A stretch of DNA of 64,000 nt, from positions 1 to 64,000 of the forward strand of contig NZ_RQPI01000018.1 of assembly GCF_003854965.1 (NCBI RefSeq), read 5' to 3'. The notes under the pieces were generated by a model. That model saw nothing but the letters and a program-made list of their open reading frames with translations, did no database searches and was not told where the DNA came from. Position numbers and translations under genes: made by a program. Origin of the DNA: Paenibacillus rhizophilus (GTDB lineage Bacteria > Bacillota > Bacilli > Paenibacillales > Paenibacillaceae). Positions 41,552 through 51,672 of this stretch are shown one piece after another (position 1 is the first letter of the stretch; every line of letters begins with the position of its first letter).

Positions 41552-41761
41552 ATGACGGAGAAATCGGATGAAATCAAGGAACGGATCGCGAAGCTGAAAG
41601 AGGACGGCAAGCTGTCGGCTGAGGCCGAAGCGCTGCTGGACGAACTGAGCCTGCAGTTTGCGGAGATGGAGCGGAGCAACAGGGCGCTGCGGAAGGCCGT
41701 GCTTAAGGCAGCGGGGGGACAGGCAATGTCCAGCCGTCTGCGCGACGCGCTGTACGAATAG
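41552..41761 (+). CDS. Small coiled-coil protein
   Basis: A 69-residue, highly charged helical protein (EIKERIAKLKEDGKLSAEAE; LQFAEMERSNRALRKAV). ATG 41552 follows AAGGGAGGAG. Family unknown; it directly precedes the ABC exporter genes and may be co-transcribed. Confidence 0.75.
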   Translation: MTEKSDEIKERIAKLKEDGKLSAEAEALLDELSLQFAEMERSNRALRKAVLKAAGGQAMSSRLRDALYE

Positions 41762-41788
41762 GAAGAAGCAGATTACGGAGGAAGGCGC

Positions 41789-43531
41789 ATGTCCAATGTT
41801 CTTACGTTTCTAAAAAAATACCGGGCCGCGACCGTTCTCGCGCTGCTTATGATGCTCATTGAGCTGTCGGTGGAACTGTCGCAGCCGCTGCTGATTTCCA
41901 AAATCATCGACAACGGCATCCGGCAGCAGAATCTTGCCGTCGTCTGGCTGTGGGGCGGTATACTGGTTGGAAGCGCGGTTTTAGCTTTTACCGCCGGCAT
42001 TCTCAGTTCGTTTTTCGCCTCGCACGCCAGCCAGGGCTTTGGCTTCGATCTGAGGGACAAGCTGTACGCGAAGGTGCAGTCTTTTTCGTATGAGGCGTTT
42101 AACCGGTTTGCGGCTTCAACGCTGATTACACGCTTGACGGGAGACGTGACGCAGCTGCAGGATATGGTCTTCACGGGCCTGCGGTTTATGTCGCGCATTC
42201 CGCTTGTGGTCTTGGGGAGCGTGATTATGGGGCTTGTCGTCCAGTGGAGGCTGGGCTTGATCCTTGCGCTGACCGTGCCGGTTATGATTGCCGTCCTGAT
42301 CATCCTGATGAAAGAATCGTCGCGGATGTTCCGTGCGGTCCAGAGCAAGCTGGACGGGGTAAACGGCGTCGTGCAGGAGAATTTGACGGGTATCCGGCTG
42401 GTACGCGTCTTTGTTCGTATGAGTCATGAGATCGGCCGGTTTGCAGGCTACAGCAAAGATCTTATGAGAAGCACGGTATCCGCGCTGCGGCTTACGGAGA
42501 CGACGATGCCATTCATTCTGCTGATGATGAACGGAGGCATTCTTGTGCTGCTGTGGTACGGCAGAATTGAAATCGCCGCTGGCGAGGCCACGCAGGGACA
42601 GACCGTCGCTGTGATCAATTACTCGCTGCGGACGATCGGAGGCTTGTCGGCTCTGTCCGGGATTGTAGCGGCTTATTCCAGAGCGCGCGCCTCCGCGATG
42701 CGTGTTTCGGAAGTGCTTGCGGTATCCGATACGGAAGAGACGGAGAATCGGCGGGAGCCCGTGAAGGCCGAGCACATCCGGGGCGAGGTGCGCTTCGAGG
42801 AAGTGGGATTCCGCTATCCGGGCAGCGAGATCGAAGTCTTGTCGGAGCTTTCGTTTGCCGCCCGGCCGGGGGAACGGATTGCCATTATGGGAGCGACCGG
42901 TTCCGGCAAATCGTCATTGATCGGCTTGATTCCCCGGTTGTACGAACCGACAGCGGGAACGATTACGGTTGACGGGAAGGATGCGCGGCAGATGGATTTG
43001 GCCGTGCTTCGCGGCGCCATAGGCTACGTGCCCCAGGAAGTGCTGCTCTTCTCCGGAACAGTGCGGGAGAATATCGCCTGGGGCAATGAACGCGCTAGCC
43101 TCGAAGAGATTGAAGCCGCCGCCCGGGCGGCGCAAATCCACGCGACAGTGCTTAATCTTCCGGACGGCTACGAGACGACGCTCGGATAGCGGGGAGTCAA
43201 TCTTTCGGGCGGACAGAAGCAGAGGCTCAGCATTGCCAGGGCCCTTGTCCGGAAGCCCCCCATCCTGATTCTTGACGACAGCACAAGCGCGCTTGACGCG
43301 GTCACCGAAGGAGAGCTGCTGGAAGCCTTGAGAGGCATGTCTTGCACGACATTTATCATTACGCAGAAGATCAGCTCGACCCGGAATGCGGACCTGATTC
43401 TTCTGCTGGACGAAGGCATGCTGATTGCGAAGGGTAGTCACGGCGAGCTGCTTGCGCGATCCGCATTGTACCGGAGCATATGCGAGTCGCAGAACGGAAA
43501 GGAGACGACAAATGTTCAAAACCTTACTTGA
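41789..43531 (+). pseudogene. ABC exporter half-transporter interrupted by an in-frame amber codon
   Basis: Reading through one TAG (43187-43189) gives a 580-residue half-transporter with six membrane helices, Walker A GATGSGKSSL, Q-loop YVPQEVLLFSG, signature NLSGGQKQRLSIARAL and Walker B ILILDDSTSALD. The stop falls at the residue normally Gln or Glu, five codons before the signature. Translation ending there gives 466 residues lacking signature, Walker B and switch histidine. The downstream part remains intact and in frame, so the mutation is recent, a sequence error, or suppressed. The end overlaps the second subunit gene. Confidence 0.9.
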
Positions 43532-45365
43532 GCCGTTCCGCCATCCGCGTCCCGTCTTCGAGCTTGGCGAAAGCAAGGGATTGTCGTCGGGGCGGAAGCC
43601 TAAAGGGGCGGGTGCAAAAGACTGGTCCAGCACGCTGCGGCGGCTGTGGAACTATCTGGCCGAGAGAAGAATCAAGCTGATCCTGGTGCTGGTCATGGTG
43701 GTGTTCAGCTCAGGCCTCTCGCTCCTTGGGCCTTTTATGATCGGCAGGGCGGTGGATATCTACCTGGAGGGCGGAGGGAATCATTGGGGGCTCTATTTGA
43801 CAGGACTGGGTGCGGTTTATGCGCTTTATTCCCTGACGAGCTGGCTGCAAAATATATGGATGATCGAGATTTCGCAGGAAACGGTGTACCGGATGCGGAC
43901 CGAATTGTTCTCCCATCTGCACCGGCTGCCAATATCTTTCTTCAACCGGCGGCAGCAGGGCGAAATCATGAGCCGTCTGACCAACGATATTGAAAATGTC
44001 AGCTCCAACCTGAACAGCTCGGCCATCGAGATTTTCTCCGGCGTGTTGACCTTGGGCGGAACGGTGGTCGTCATGCTGTGGCTCAGTCCCCTCCTGACGC
44101 TGCTCACTTTCGTCGTAGTGCCGATTATGGCCTTCGGCATGCGCTGGATCACGCGGCGGACAGGCCCTCTGTTCAAGCAGCGGCAGCAGAACATGGGAGA
44201 GCTGAACGGATACATTGAGGAGACGCTGTCGGGTCAGCGCGTGATCAAGGCGTTCGGGCAGGAGCAGCGGGTGATCTCGGACTTTCGGGAACGGAATAAC
44301 CGGATCATGCTTTCCGGATTTTGGGCGCAGTCGATCTCCGGCTTCATCCCGAAACTCATGAACGGGCTGAACAACCTGAGCTTTGCCATCGTCGCGGGAT
44401 TCGGCGGGATTTTGGCGATAAGGGGCTCGATTACCATCGGGGTCATCCTTGTTTTTGTGGAATACACGCGTCAGTTTACCCGGCCGCTGAACGATCTGGC
44501 CAATCAATGGAACAGCGTGCTGTCCGCCATCGCCGGAGCCGAGCGGGTATTTGAAGTTCTGGACGAGGACACGGAGGCCAAGGATGAGAACGCCGCGGCT
44601 TCGGTCGGGCAAATCCGGGGTGAGGTGAAATTCCGCAACGTTTCCTTCTCCTATAACGGAGATGCGGATACTCTCCGCGACATCAGCTTTGAGGCCAAAC
44701 CCGGCGAGATGATCGCGCTGGTCGGCCCAACCGGAGCGGGCAAGACGACGCTGATCGGACTGCTGTCCCGATTCTACAATCCTTCCAAGGGAACCATTAC
44801 GATTGACGGGAAGGATCTGGCAACCATCCGCAGGGAAAGCCTGCGCAGCCAAATGGCGTTCGTTCTGCAGGATACGTTCCTGTTCAAGGGAAGCATCCGC
44901 GATAATATCCGCTACGGACGGCTGGAAGCCACCGACGAAGAGGTGGAAAAAGCGGCCAGATTGGCTAATGCCCACTCCTTCATCATTCGGATGCCGGGCG
45001 GATACGACCGGATGCTATCGGCGGACGGAGGCGGAATCAGCCAGGGGCAGAAGCAGCTGCTGGCCATCGCCAGGGCGATTCTCGCTGATCCGGCCATGCT
45101 TGTGCTGGATGAAGCGACCAGCAGCATCGACACGGTGACCGAACTGAAGATTCAAGAAGGCCTGCAATCCCTGATGAAGGGGCGCACCAGCTTCGTCATT
45201 GCCCACCGGCTGAATACGATCCGCCAGGCGGACCGCATTCTTGTGCTGCGGGACGGGGAGCTTGTCCAGCAGGGCACCCACGAGGAGCTGCTGGACAAGG
45301 GAGGGTTGTACAACGAGCTGGTTTTGGGCGCGGCAAGGGCAGAGGCGAAGCGTCCGACGTTATAA
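43512..45365 (+). CDS. ABC exporter half-transporter, second subunit
   Basis: A 617-residue half-transporter: N-terminal cytoplasmic extension, six helices, Walker A GPTGAGKTTLIGLLS, signature GISQGQKQLLAIARAI and Walker B LVLDEATSSIDTVTE. The substituted signature ISQGQ and the partner order suggest a heterodimeric multidrug exporter of the YheH/YheI or LmrCD type. ATG 43512 follows GAAAGGAG and lies inside the end of the first subunit gene. With an inactive partner the complex might not function. Confidence 0.94.
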   Translation: MFKTLLEPFRHPRPVFELGESKGLSSGRKPKGAGAKDWSSTLRRLWNYLAERRIKLILVLVMVVFSSGLSLLGPFMIGRAVDIYLEGGGNHWGLYLTGLGAVYALYSLTSWLQNIWMIEISQETVYRMRTELFSHLHRLPISFFNRRQQGEIMSRLTNDIENVSSNLNSSAIEIFSGVLTLGGTVVVMLWLSPLLTLLTFVVVPIMAFGMRWITRRTGPLFKQRQQNMGELNGYIEETLSGQRVIKAFGQEQRVISDFRERNNRIMLSGFWAQSISGFIPKLMNGLNNLSFAIVAGFGGILAIRGSITIGVILVFVEYTRQFTRPLNDLANQWNSVLSAIAGAERVFEVLDEDTEAKDENAAASVGQIRGEVKFRNVSFSYNGDADTLRDISFEAKPGEMIALVGPTGAGKTTLIGLLSRFYNPSKGTITIDGKDLATIRRESLRSQMAFVLQDTFLFKGSIRDNIRYGRLEATDEEVEKAARLANAHSFIIRMPGGYDRMLSADGGGISQGQKQLLAIARAILADPAMLVLDEATSSIDTVTELKIQEGLQSLMKGRTSFVIAHRLNTIRQADRILVLRDGELVQQGTHEELLDKGGLYNELVLGAARAEAKRPTL

Positions 45366-45424
45366 TTCGACCTCACCGCGGCGGGGATGACCCGGCCAAC
45401 GTGCAGAACTCGTCCGTTTGCGTG

Positions 45425-45847
45425 TCACTTGCCGGGATAAGCTTTATTCAGAAACGTTACCGATTGGGCAATCAGCGCCTTCAACACCTCAACCTTGATG
45501 TCAGCGACTTTATTGATATACACGCAGCCTTTTCCTGCCATATATTTACCAAAGTCCGCGAGCAAAGCTTCGCGTTCCGTATCATAAGGCGCAAGATAAA
45601 GGCTGATCTTGGCTTTTCTGGGCGAAAAACCGACCAGCGGCGCATCGCCCTCGTGGCCCGTCGCATACTTATAGTGATAGGAGCCGAACCCGATTATGCT
45701 GGGTCCCCACATTTTTGCGGGAAAGCCGGTTGTTTCCGTAAAGATGTCGAGCAGCATATACGCGTCCTCGCGCTTCTTGGGGTGATCCACATTTTCAATA
45801 AACTCGATAACACTGTTGTCGTTTTCTTTCGTTTTTAATTCATACAT
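45425..45847 (-). CDS. DUF1801 domain protein
   Basis: A 140-residue protein with DUF1801/YdhG-like features: VIEFIENVDHPKKREDAYML, MWGPSIIGFGSYHY, FSPRKAKISLYL and a C-terminal KVADIKVEVLKALI. The family function is unsettled. ATG 45847 follows GGAAAGGAG. It lies downstream of an acyltransferase gene on the same strand. Confidence 0.9.
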   Translation of the reverse strand: MYELKTKENDNSVIEFIENVDHPKKREDAYMLLDIFTETTGFPAKMWGPSIIGFGSYHYKYATGHEGDAPLVGFSPRKAKISLYLAPYDTEREALLADFGKYMAGKGCVYINKVADIKVEVLKALIAQSVTFLNKAYPGK

Positions 45848-45894
45848 TTTAGAAGCTCCTTTCCTCATTCGGCGCTAAGCGGCGGCAGCGAATA

Positions 45895-47058
45895 TTAAAC
45901 GACTTCTTGCGCTTCCTCCAGCCTGCGAGGGGGTCTGCTCGTCCATTTTTTTCCGAGCTCGATTGAAGGCTTTTCGATAAAATAGTATGACAGGCTCGAA
46001 GCGAGAAGCGACAGACACATAGCGATGGAGAGCGTCGCCCACATAGGCAGCAGATTGTGGAAAGCATAGATGCAGGAGAACAGCGCCACCGAATGGTAAA
46101 GATATAGGCTGTAAGAGATGTCTCCCAGAAATTGAACCGGTTTTTTCCCGAGCAGATTTGAAATCTTGGGCGAAGACAATGTCGCCGTAATCAGGATGCA
46201 AACGCCAAACGCGATTCCCCAATCGGCAGCCAGCGACAGCCAAACCCCGCCCGCGGAGAACAGCCGTTTGAATACAGCATCGCCGATACCGGCGTAGGCA
46301 TATACTATCAATCCGAACAGCAATAAGGCAAACTTCATTTTAACACTTAACCGGAGCACTGCTGAAATGAGATTTATCCGATATTTGGCAACCAGCGCTC
46401 CCAGGATAAAGAACGAAAGATAGTGGAGAGTGAAATAGAGATTGGAGGAAATCGGACTCGGATTTGCCGGATGCGCAAGGTTGTTGAGCAAAATTGACGA
46501 ACCCGATAAGAGCAGAGCCAAAGCGGCACTTGGCCTCCAACCGAAGTTCTTGATTAAAGGCATGATGAAGGGAAAGACGAGCGAGATTCTTAATTCGACG
46601 GACAATGACCACAGAACGGGGTCCAGCGCGTAATCTTTGAAGCTGCCGAGCAGAATAACATGATCCATAATCAGCCGGAAGGATAAGGGCGTGCTCCATA
46701 CGTCATGAAAAAAAGAGCTGAATCCAGAGTCCGGTCCCGGACGGTAAAAAGCCAGGTAAGCCAAAATCGAGCACAAGACGGCGACAATATAAGGAATATA
46801 GATTCTGCACAGCCTCTTGATTAAAAAATGCGGGACATTCACTTTTTTATAAGCGGAGTAGAAGGGCAGCGACAGGACAAAACCGCTTAAGACAAAGAAA
46901 AAGATAACCGCCTCGTGGCCGGCTTTCAAGATTCGCAAAGGTGTATAGTTTAACGCTTCCAGCCACAGCCATCCTGTAAAAATAAATACAAAATGGTGGA
47001 TTACGACGGTCAGCGCCGCAAGCCCTCTTAAGGAGTCCAGCTGATGGTATCTTTTCAA
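45895..47058 (-). CDS. Acyltransferase family 3 (OafA/YrhL type) membrane protein
   Basis: A 387-residue protein with about ten membrane helices. The signature is LDSLRGLAALTVVIHH at the N-terminus, with a catalytic histidine, then HEAVIFFFVLSGFVLS and LGDISYSLYLYHSVAL. These enzymes O-acylate cell-surface sugars. TTG 47058 (KRYHQLDSL) is taken as start, six bases after GAGGTG; the upstream GTG 47067 is part of that site. Confidence 0.93.
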   Translation of the reverse strand: MKRYHQLDSLRGLAALTVVIHHFVFIFTGWLWLEALNYTPLRILKAGHEAVIFFFVLSGFVLSLPFYSAYKKVNVPHFLIKRLCRIYIPYIVAVLCSILAYLAFYRPGPDSGFSSFFHDVWSTPLSFRLIMDHVILLGSFKDYALDPVLWSLSVELRISLVFPFIMPLIKNFGWRPSAALALLLSGSSILLNNLAHPANPSPISSNLYFTLHYLSFFILGALVAKYRINLISAVLRLSVKMKFALLLFGLIVYAYAGIGDAVFKRLFSAGGVWLSLAADWGIAFGVCILITATLSSPKISNLLGKKPVQFLGDISYSLYLYHSVALFSCIYAFHNLLPMWATLSIAMCLSLLASSLSYYFIEKPSIELGKKWTSRPPRRLEEAQEVV

Positions 47059-47319
47059 AACAAACACCTCCGCGATATTGTGTTTTGAATTTATTATACA
47101 TATATTTGAAAATCGAGGAAATTATCCGTTAGTGTAAGATTCGGCTGGCGGCCGCCGTTTCGGATACGAATATTCACTAATAGATGGCGCAAGTTCGGTT
47201 TGGAGCTTCGGACGCGAAAAAGCAGCCATCCCGGGAATACTCTTGGAATCGGCTGCCGTTGATTGATGATCGCTGCTTTCAGGTAGATGCTATGAGGTTG
47301 CAATGAAACGGAAGTACAA

Positions 47320-47622
47320 TCAGGATGCGGGTTCGGAAGGAGGCTGCCCGGCTTTGCGCTTCTCCTTGAAGCGGGGACCGACGTAATTACGCTTGCGGTC
47401 GCGGGTTAGAATCCAGCCGCCGAGAAAGCTCATGCCCGCAGCGAACAGGACAAGTCCTCCGGCAAAATGCAGCCAGGCGAACGAAGGCGTAGCCGTACGG
47501 TCTCCGTGCATGGCCAAATAGTTGAACAAATCGTCTTTCATCATTACGAAGCCCTTCATGGCGAGCAAGCCGGGAAACACCAGGATCAAGATGGCGATAA
47601 ACCGGGAGAACAGCAGCTTCAT
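47320..47622 (-). CDS. DUF2627 family membrane protein (YqzF-like)
   Basis: A 100-residue protein with two membrane helices (FIAILILVFPGLLAMKGF and WLHFAGGLVLFAAGMSFLGG) and a basic tail. DUF2627 genes sit beside bkd genes in Bacillus (yqzF), matching the neighbour here. ATG 47622 lies six bases after GAAGGGA; ATG 47628 abuts the site. Confidence 0.85.
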   Translation of the reverse strand: MKLLFSRFIAILILVFPGLLAMKGFVMMKDDLFNYLAMHGDRTATPSFAWLHFAGGLVLFAAGMSFLGGWILTRDRKRNYVGPRFKEKRKAGQPPSEPAS

Positions 47623-47853
47623 GCGCATTCCCTTCCTCTCCGTAGCCTTCGACAAGGGGACCTTAACGGTTCTTCTTGTCTTTAATGATAACGCTTAGAT
47701 TTTTAAAAGTCCATTGTCAAAGAGGCTGTTTGGAGGGGGATTCGGCAGCTTTTCCGATGAATTCCGGCCGGGGTTTTTCATATATGGGCAAAAGAGAGTA
47801 CAATAGAATGGATTATGCGAAACATTGCGCAAAAGACTGGGGGATACATATTC

Positions 47854-49275
47854 ATGACCATTTCATGTGACGTGGCGGTACTCGGCGGAGGAACCGGAGG
47901 CTACGTGGCGGCGATCCGCGCCGCACAGCTCGGCAAGTCGGTTGTCGTCATTGAACAGGACAAGCTCGGCGGGACCTGCCTGCACCGGGGCTGCATTCCA
48001 AGCAAATCGCTGCTGCGCAGCGCAGAGGTGTATGCGGAAATCGCGGGGAGCGAGGAATTCGGAATTGAAATTTCGGGCGTCAAGCTGGCATTCGGAAAAG
48101 TGCAGCGCCGCAAGGAAGCCATTGTGGAGCAGCTGCACCAGGGTGTTCAGTATTTGATGCGCAAAAATAAAATACAGGTTCTTAAAGGCAAGGGACGGGT
48201 TATCGGCCCTTCGATATTTTCTCCGCGCAGCGGGGCGGTCGCGGTGGAGCTGGAAGACGGCGATATGGAGACGGTGGTGCCAAGCCACCTTATCATCGCC
48301 ACAGGGTCCCGTCCCCGCGCAATTCCGGGATTTGAGCCGGATGGACAGTTCATTCTGAGCAGCGAGGAAGCGCTCCGGATGGAGGAGCTGCCGGCTTCGA
48401 TGCTGATCGTCGGCGGCGGCGTCATCGGTGTGGAATGGGCGTCGATGCTCGCCGATTTCGGCGTGCAGGTCACTATAGTGGAAGCGTCTGACCAATTGCT
48501 GCCGCGCGAAGACAAGGAAGTGGCGCGGGAACTTCAGCGTCTGCTGAAAAAACGCGGCGTGACTGTAATGACCGGCGTGACGGTCAACGGGGGAACAAGC
48601 CGGGTGACGGAAGAAGGCGTCAGCGTGGAAGTGACCAGGGGCGGAAAGGCCGAGACGCTGTCCGCGTCCAAGCTGCTCGTATCGGTGGGGAGAGCGGCCA
48701 ATGTTCAAAATATCGGCCTGGAGAATACCGATATCCGCTTCGATAAAGGCGTCATCGAAGTAAACGCCAATATGCAGACGAACGAGCCGCATATTTACGC
48801 GATCGGGGACTGCATCGGGGGGCTGCAGTTGGCCCACGCGGCCAGCCATGAAGGAATTATGGCGGTCAACCACCTGGCGGGAGAGCGGCTTCATCCGTAT
48901 CATCCGCATCTGGTCCCGCGCTGCGTATATACGCGGCCGGAGGTGGCAAGCGTAGGATATACGGAGCAGGAGGCCAAAGACCTCGGACACGATGTCGCAA
49001 TCGGCAAGTTTCCATTCTCGGCGATCGGCAAAGCGCTCGTGTACGGTTCGAAGGACGGATTTGTGAAGGTCGTCGCCGATAAGGCGAGCGGAGATATTCT
49101 TGGCGTGCAGATGATCGGCCCCCATGTGACCGATCTTATCGGCGAAGCCGCATTGGCCCAGCTGCTGGACGCGACGCCTTGGGAAATCGGCGAAGCGATT
49201 CATGCGCATCCGACGCTCTCCGAAATTGTCGGCGAAGCGATGCTCGCGGTGGATGGCAAGGCCATAGGCATTTGA
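47854..49275 (+). CDS. lpdV: Dihydrolipoyl dehydrogenase (E3) of the branched-chain complex
   Basis: A 473-residue flavoprotein that reoxidises dihydrolipoamide. Features are FAD motif VLGGGTGGYVAAIRAAQLG, redox disulfide GGTCLHRGCIPSK, NAD motif IVGGGVIGVEWASML, YAIGDC, and C-terminal HAHPTLSEI with the catalytic histidine. ATG 47854 follows GGGGGATA. It leads the bkd gene set. Ptb, bcd, buk and bkdR, which precede it in B. subtilis, are absent. Confidence 0.95.
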   Translation: MTISCDVAVLGGGTGGYVAAIRAAQLGKSVVVIEQDKLGGTCLHRGCIPSKSLLRSAEVYAEIAGSEEFGIEISGVKLAFGKVQRRKEAIVEQLHQGVQYLMRKNKIQVLKGKGRVIGPSIFSPRSGAVAVELEDGDMETVVPSHLIIATGSRPRAIPGFEPDGQFILSSEEALRMEELPASMLIVGGGVIGVEWASMLADFGVQVTIVEASDQLLPREDKEVARELQRLLKKRGVTVMTGVTVNGGTSRVTEEGVSVEVTRGGKAETLSASKLLVSVGRAANVQNIGLENTDIRFDKGVIEVNANMQTNEPHIYAIGDCIGGLQLAHAASHEGIMAVNHLAGERLHPYHPHLVPRCVYTRPEVASVGYTEQEAKDLGHDVAIGKFPFSAIGKALVYGSKDGFVKVVADKASGDILGVQMIGPHVTDLIGEAALAQLLDATPWEIGEAIHAHPTLSEIVGEAMLAVDGKAIGI

Positions 49276-49656
49276 CAGCAGCAAGGTTGAAGGAAAGGGG
49301 GACGGTTATGCTCTGCGGCACCCTGTCGCTGAACTCGGCGGGGTACCCCGCAGGTGATCTCGGCGGACAGGCTGCCGGGGCTTTGGAGGGCTTCGCGGTT
49401 GCGGCGCGCCCGGCAGAACGACGGTAAATCGTTCAAATATTCCGCAGCGCCCGGGGTGCAGGGCCGAAGCGGGGAATTCTGAAGCCGGCCCGCCGACATT
49501 CGGTGTAAACGGGCGCTAATCGGCTTTTCTTTTTGAAGTCAAACGCTATATAATAGACTCAAGCCCGATTAGTACCAGGTTTTAAGATCAGATCAATACA
49601 TGATCTTCCAGCCTGCGTCGGAGTCGGGTCCTTACGAACAAGGAGGTACCTCTATA
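49276..49656 (+). other. Spacer lpdV-bkdAA
   Basis: About 380 bases, GC-rich. ATG 49308 after AAAGGGGG opens a 39-codon frame (MLCGTLSLNSAGYPAGDLGG..) of doubtful reality. A TATAAT at 49549-49554 may belong to a bkdAA promoter; no good -35 was found. Confidence 0.5.
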
Positions 49657-50682
49657 ATGGATACGCAAGGTACTGTAAAAAAAGTGAACAGGCATGAACC
49701 GCTTGGACTCACCGACGGCCAAGTGATCGACATGTACCGATATATGCTGCTGGCCCGCAAATACGACGAGCGCAGCCTGCTGCTCCAGCGGGCCGGGAAG
49801 ATCAACTTCCACGTCTCCGGCATCGGCCAGGAAGCGGCGCAAGTGGCTGCCGCCTTTGCGCTGGACCGGGAGAACGATTATTTTCTGCCGTATTACCGCG
49901 ACTATGCTTTTGTCCTCACCGTCGGCATGACGACCCGTGAACTGATGCTGTCGGTGTTCGCCAAGGCGGAGGACCCAAACAGCGGCGGACGGCAGATGCC
50001 GGGCCATTTCGGCAGCAAGCGGCTGCGCATCGTTACCGGTTCAAGCCCCGTAACAACGCAAGTTCCGCATGCGGTCGGCTTTGCGCTGGCAGCCAAAATG
50101 CGGAAGCAGAAGTTTGTCTCTTTCGTCACGTTCGGTGAAGGTTCCAGCAATCAGGGAGACTTTCATGAAGCGTGCAACTTTGCGGGAGTTAATAAGCTCC
50201 CGGTTATTATTATGTGCGAGAACAACCAGTACGCGATCTCGATTCCGGCTCACCGCCAGCTTGGCGGCAAGGTCAGCGACCGCGCGCTCGGCTACGGCTT
50301 TCCGGGCGTCCGCGTGGACGGCAACGACCCGCTGGAAGTTTACCGCGTCGTCAAGGAAGCCCGCGAGCGGGCGATTGCCGGCGAAGGCCCGACATTGATA
50401 GAAGCGATGATGTACCGCCTGTCCCCGCATTCCACGTCCGACAACGATCTCGCGTACCGCACCAAGGAAGAGGTCGAGGAGAACTGGAAAAAGGACGGCT
50501 TGGCCCATTTCCGCAATTATTTAACGGAGCTCGGGCTGTGGGACGATGAACAAGAACGCGATTTCGCCGCCCAGTGCAATCTGGAACTTAAAGAAGCGAT
50601 CGAATACGCCGACAATGCGCCGTTCCCGAAACCGGAAGATACGCTGCTGCATGTGTACAGCGAATCCGAGGAAGGGGTATAA
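49657..50682 (+). CDS. bkdAA: Branched-chain 2-oxoacid dehydrogenase E1 alpha
   Basis: A 341-residue thiamine-diphosphate subunit that decarboxylates 2-oxo acids from Val, Leu and Ile, feeding branched fatty acid primers. It shows the TPP-binding stretch VTFGEGSSNQGDFHEACNFA and the phosphorylation-loop-like YRLSPHSTSDND. ATG 49657 follows AAGGAGGTA. Next gene after 3 bases. Confidence 0.96.
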   Translation: MDTQGTVKKVNRHEPLGLTDGQVIDMYRYMLLARKYDERSLLLQRAGKINFHVSGIGQEAAQVAAAFALDRENDYFLPYYRDYAFVLTVGMTTRELMLSVFAKAEDPNSGGRQMPGHFGSKRLRIVTGSSPVTTQVPHAVGFALAAKMRKQKFVSFVTFGEGSSNQGDFHEACNFAGVNKLPVIIMCENNQYAISIPAHRQLGGKVSDRALGYGFPGVRVDGNDPLEVYRVVKEARERAIAGEGPTLIEAMMYRLSPHSTSDNDLAYRTKEEVEENWKKDGLAHFRNYLTELGLWDDEQERDFAAQCNLELKEAIEYADNAPFPKPEDTLLHVYSESEEGV

Positions 50683-50685
50683 CTC

Positions 50686-51672
50686 ATGGCGATGATGGAA
50701 TATATCGATGCCATCCGGCTGGCGATGAAAGAAGAAATGGAGCGCGACGACTCTGTCTTCGTTCTCGGCGAGGATGTCGGCGTCAAAGGCGGCGTGTTCA
50801 CCACGACGAAGGGACTGCAGGACCAGTTCGGACAGGAGCGCGTGCTGGATACGCCGCTTGCCGAATCGGCGATTGCCGGCGTGGCGATCGGGGCCGCGAT
50901 GTACGGCATGAAGCCGATCGCAGAAATGCAGTACTCCGATTTCATGCTTCCGGCGACCAATCAGATCATTAGCGAAGCGGCCAAAATCCGCTACCGCTCC
51001 AACAACGACTGGAGCTGTCCGGTCGTGATCCGCGCGCCGATCGGCGGCGGTATTTTCGGCGGGCTGTACCATTCCCAGTGTCCGGAATCAATCTTCTTCG
51101 GAACGCCCGGCCTGAAGATCGTGGCCCCATACTCGGCCTACGACGCGAAGGGGCTGCTGAAGGCCGCCGTCCGCGATCCCGATCCGGTTCTGTTCTTCGA
51201 GAACAAGAAATGCTACAAGCTGATCAAGGAAGACGTTCCCGAGAGCGACTACACCGTTCCCATCGGCGAAGCGAATCTGCTGCGCGAGGGCGATGACATC
51301 ACGGTGATCGGGTACAGTCTGCCGCTGCATTTTGCGATGCAGGCGGCGGAGGAACTGGAACGCGAGCAGGGCATTACGGCGCATATTCTCGATCTGCGAA
51401 CCCTTCAGCCGCTGGACCGCGAGGCAATCACGGCGGCGGTGCGGCGGACCGGCAAAGTGCTGATCGTACACGAGGACAACAAGACGGGCGGCGTCGGCGC
51501 CGAGGTTGCGGCGATTATCGCCGAGGAGTGCCTGTTCGAGCTGGACGCGCCGATCTTCCGCTTGTGCGGGCCGGATGTTCCGGCGATGCCAATCAGCCCG
51601 CCGATGGAGAAATTTTTCATGCTTAGCAAGGATAAGCTGAAAGCGGAAATGCTGCGCCTGGCGCAGTACTAG
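50686..51672 (+). CDS. bkdAB: Branched-chain 2-oxoacid dehydrogenase E1 beta
   Basis: A 328-residue partner of BkdAA with FVLGEDVGVKGGVFTTTKGL, DTPLAESAIAGVAIGAA, a C-terminal transketolase domain and VIGYSLPLHFAMQAA. It completes the alpha2-beta2 E1. Coupled to bkdAA by a three-base gap. Confidence 0.96.
   Translation: MAMMEYIDAIRLAMKEEMERDDSVFVLGEDVGVKGGVFTTTKGLQDQFGQERVLDTPLAESAIAGVAIGAAMYGMKPIAEMQYSDFMLPATNQIISEAAKIRYRSNNDWSCPVVIRAPIGGGIFGGLYHSQCPESIFFGTPGLKIVAPYSAYDAKGLLKAAVRDPDPVLFFENKKCYKLIKEDVPESDYTVPIGEANLLREGDDITVIGYSLPLHFAMQAAEELEREQGITAHILDLRTLQPLDREAITAAVRRTGKVLIVHEDNKTGGVGAEVAAIIAEECLFELDAPIFRLCGPDVPAMPISPPMEKFFMLSKDKLKAEMLRLAQY

Noticed and set aside
49308..49427. 39-codon frame after lpdV with a good ribosome-binding site
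   Set aside because: Composition is that of random GC-rich DNA and no conserved pattern is visible; kept only as a note in the spacer entry.
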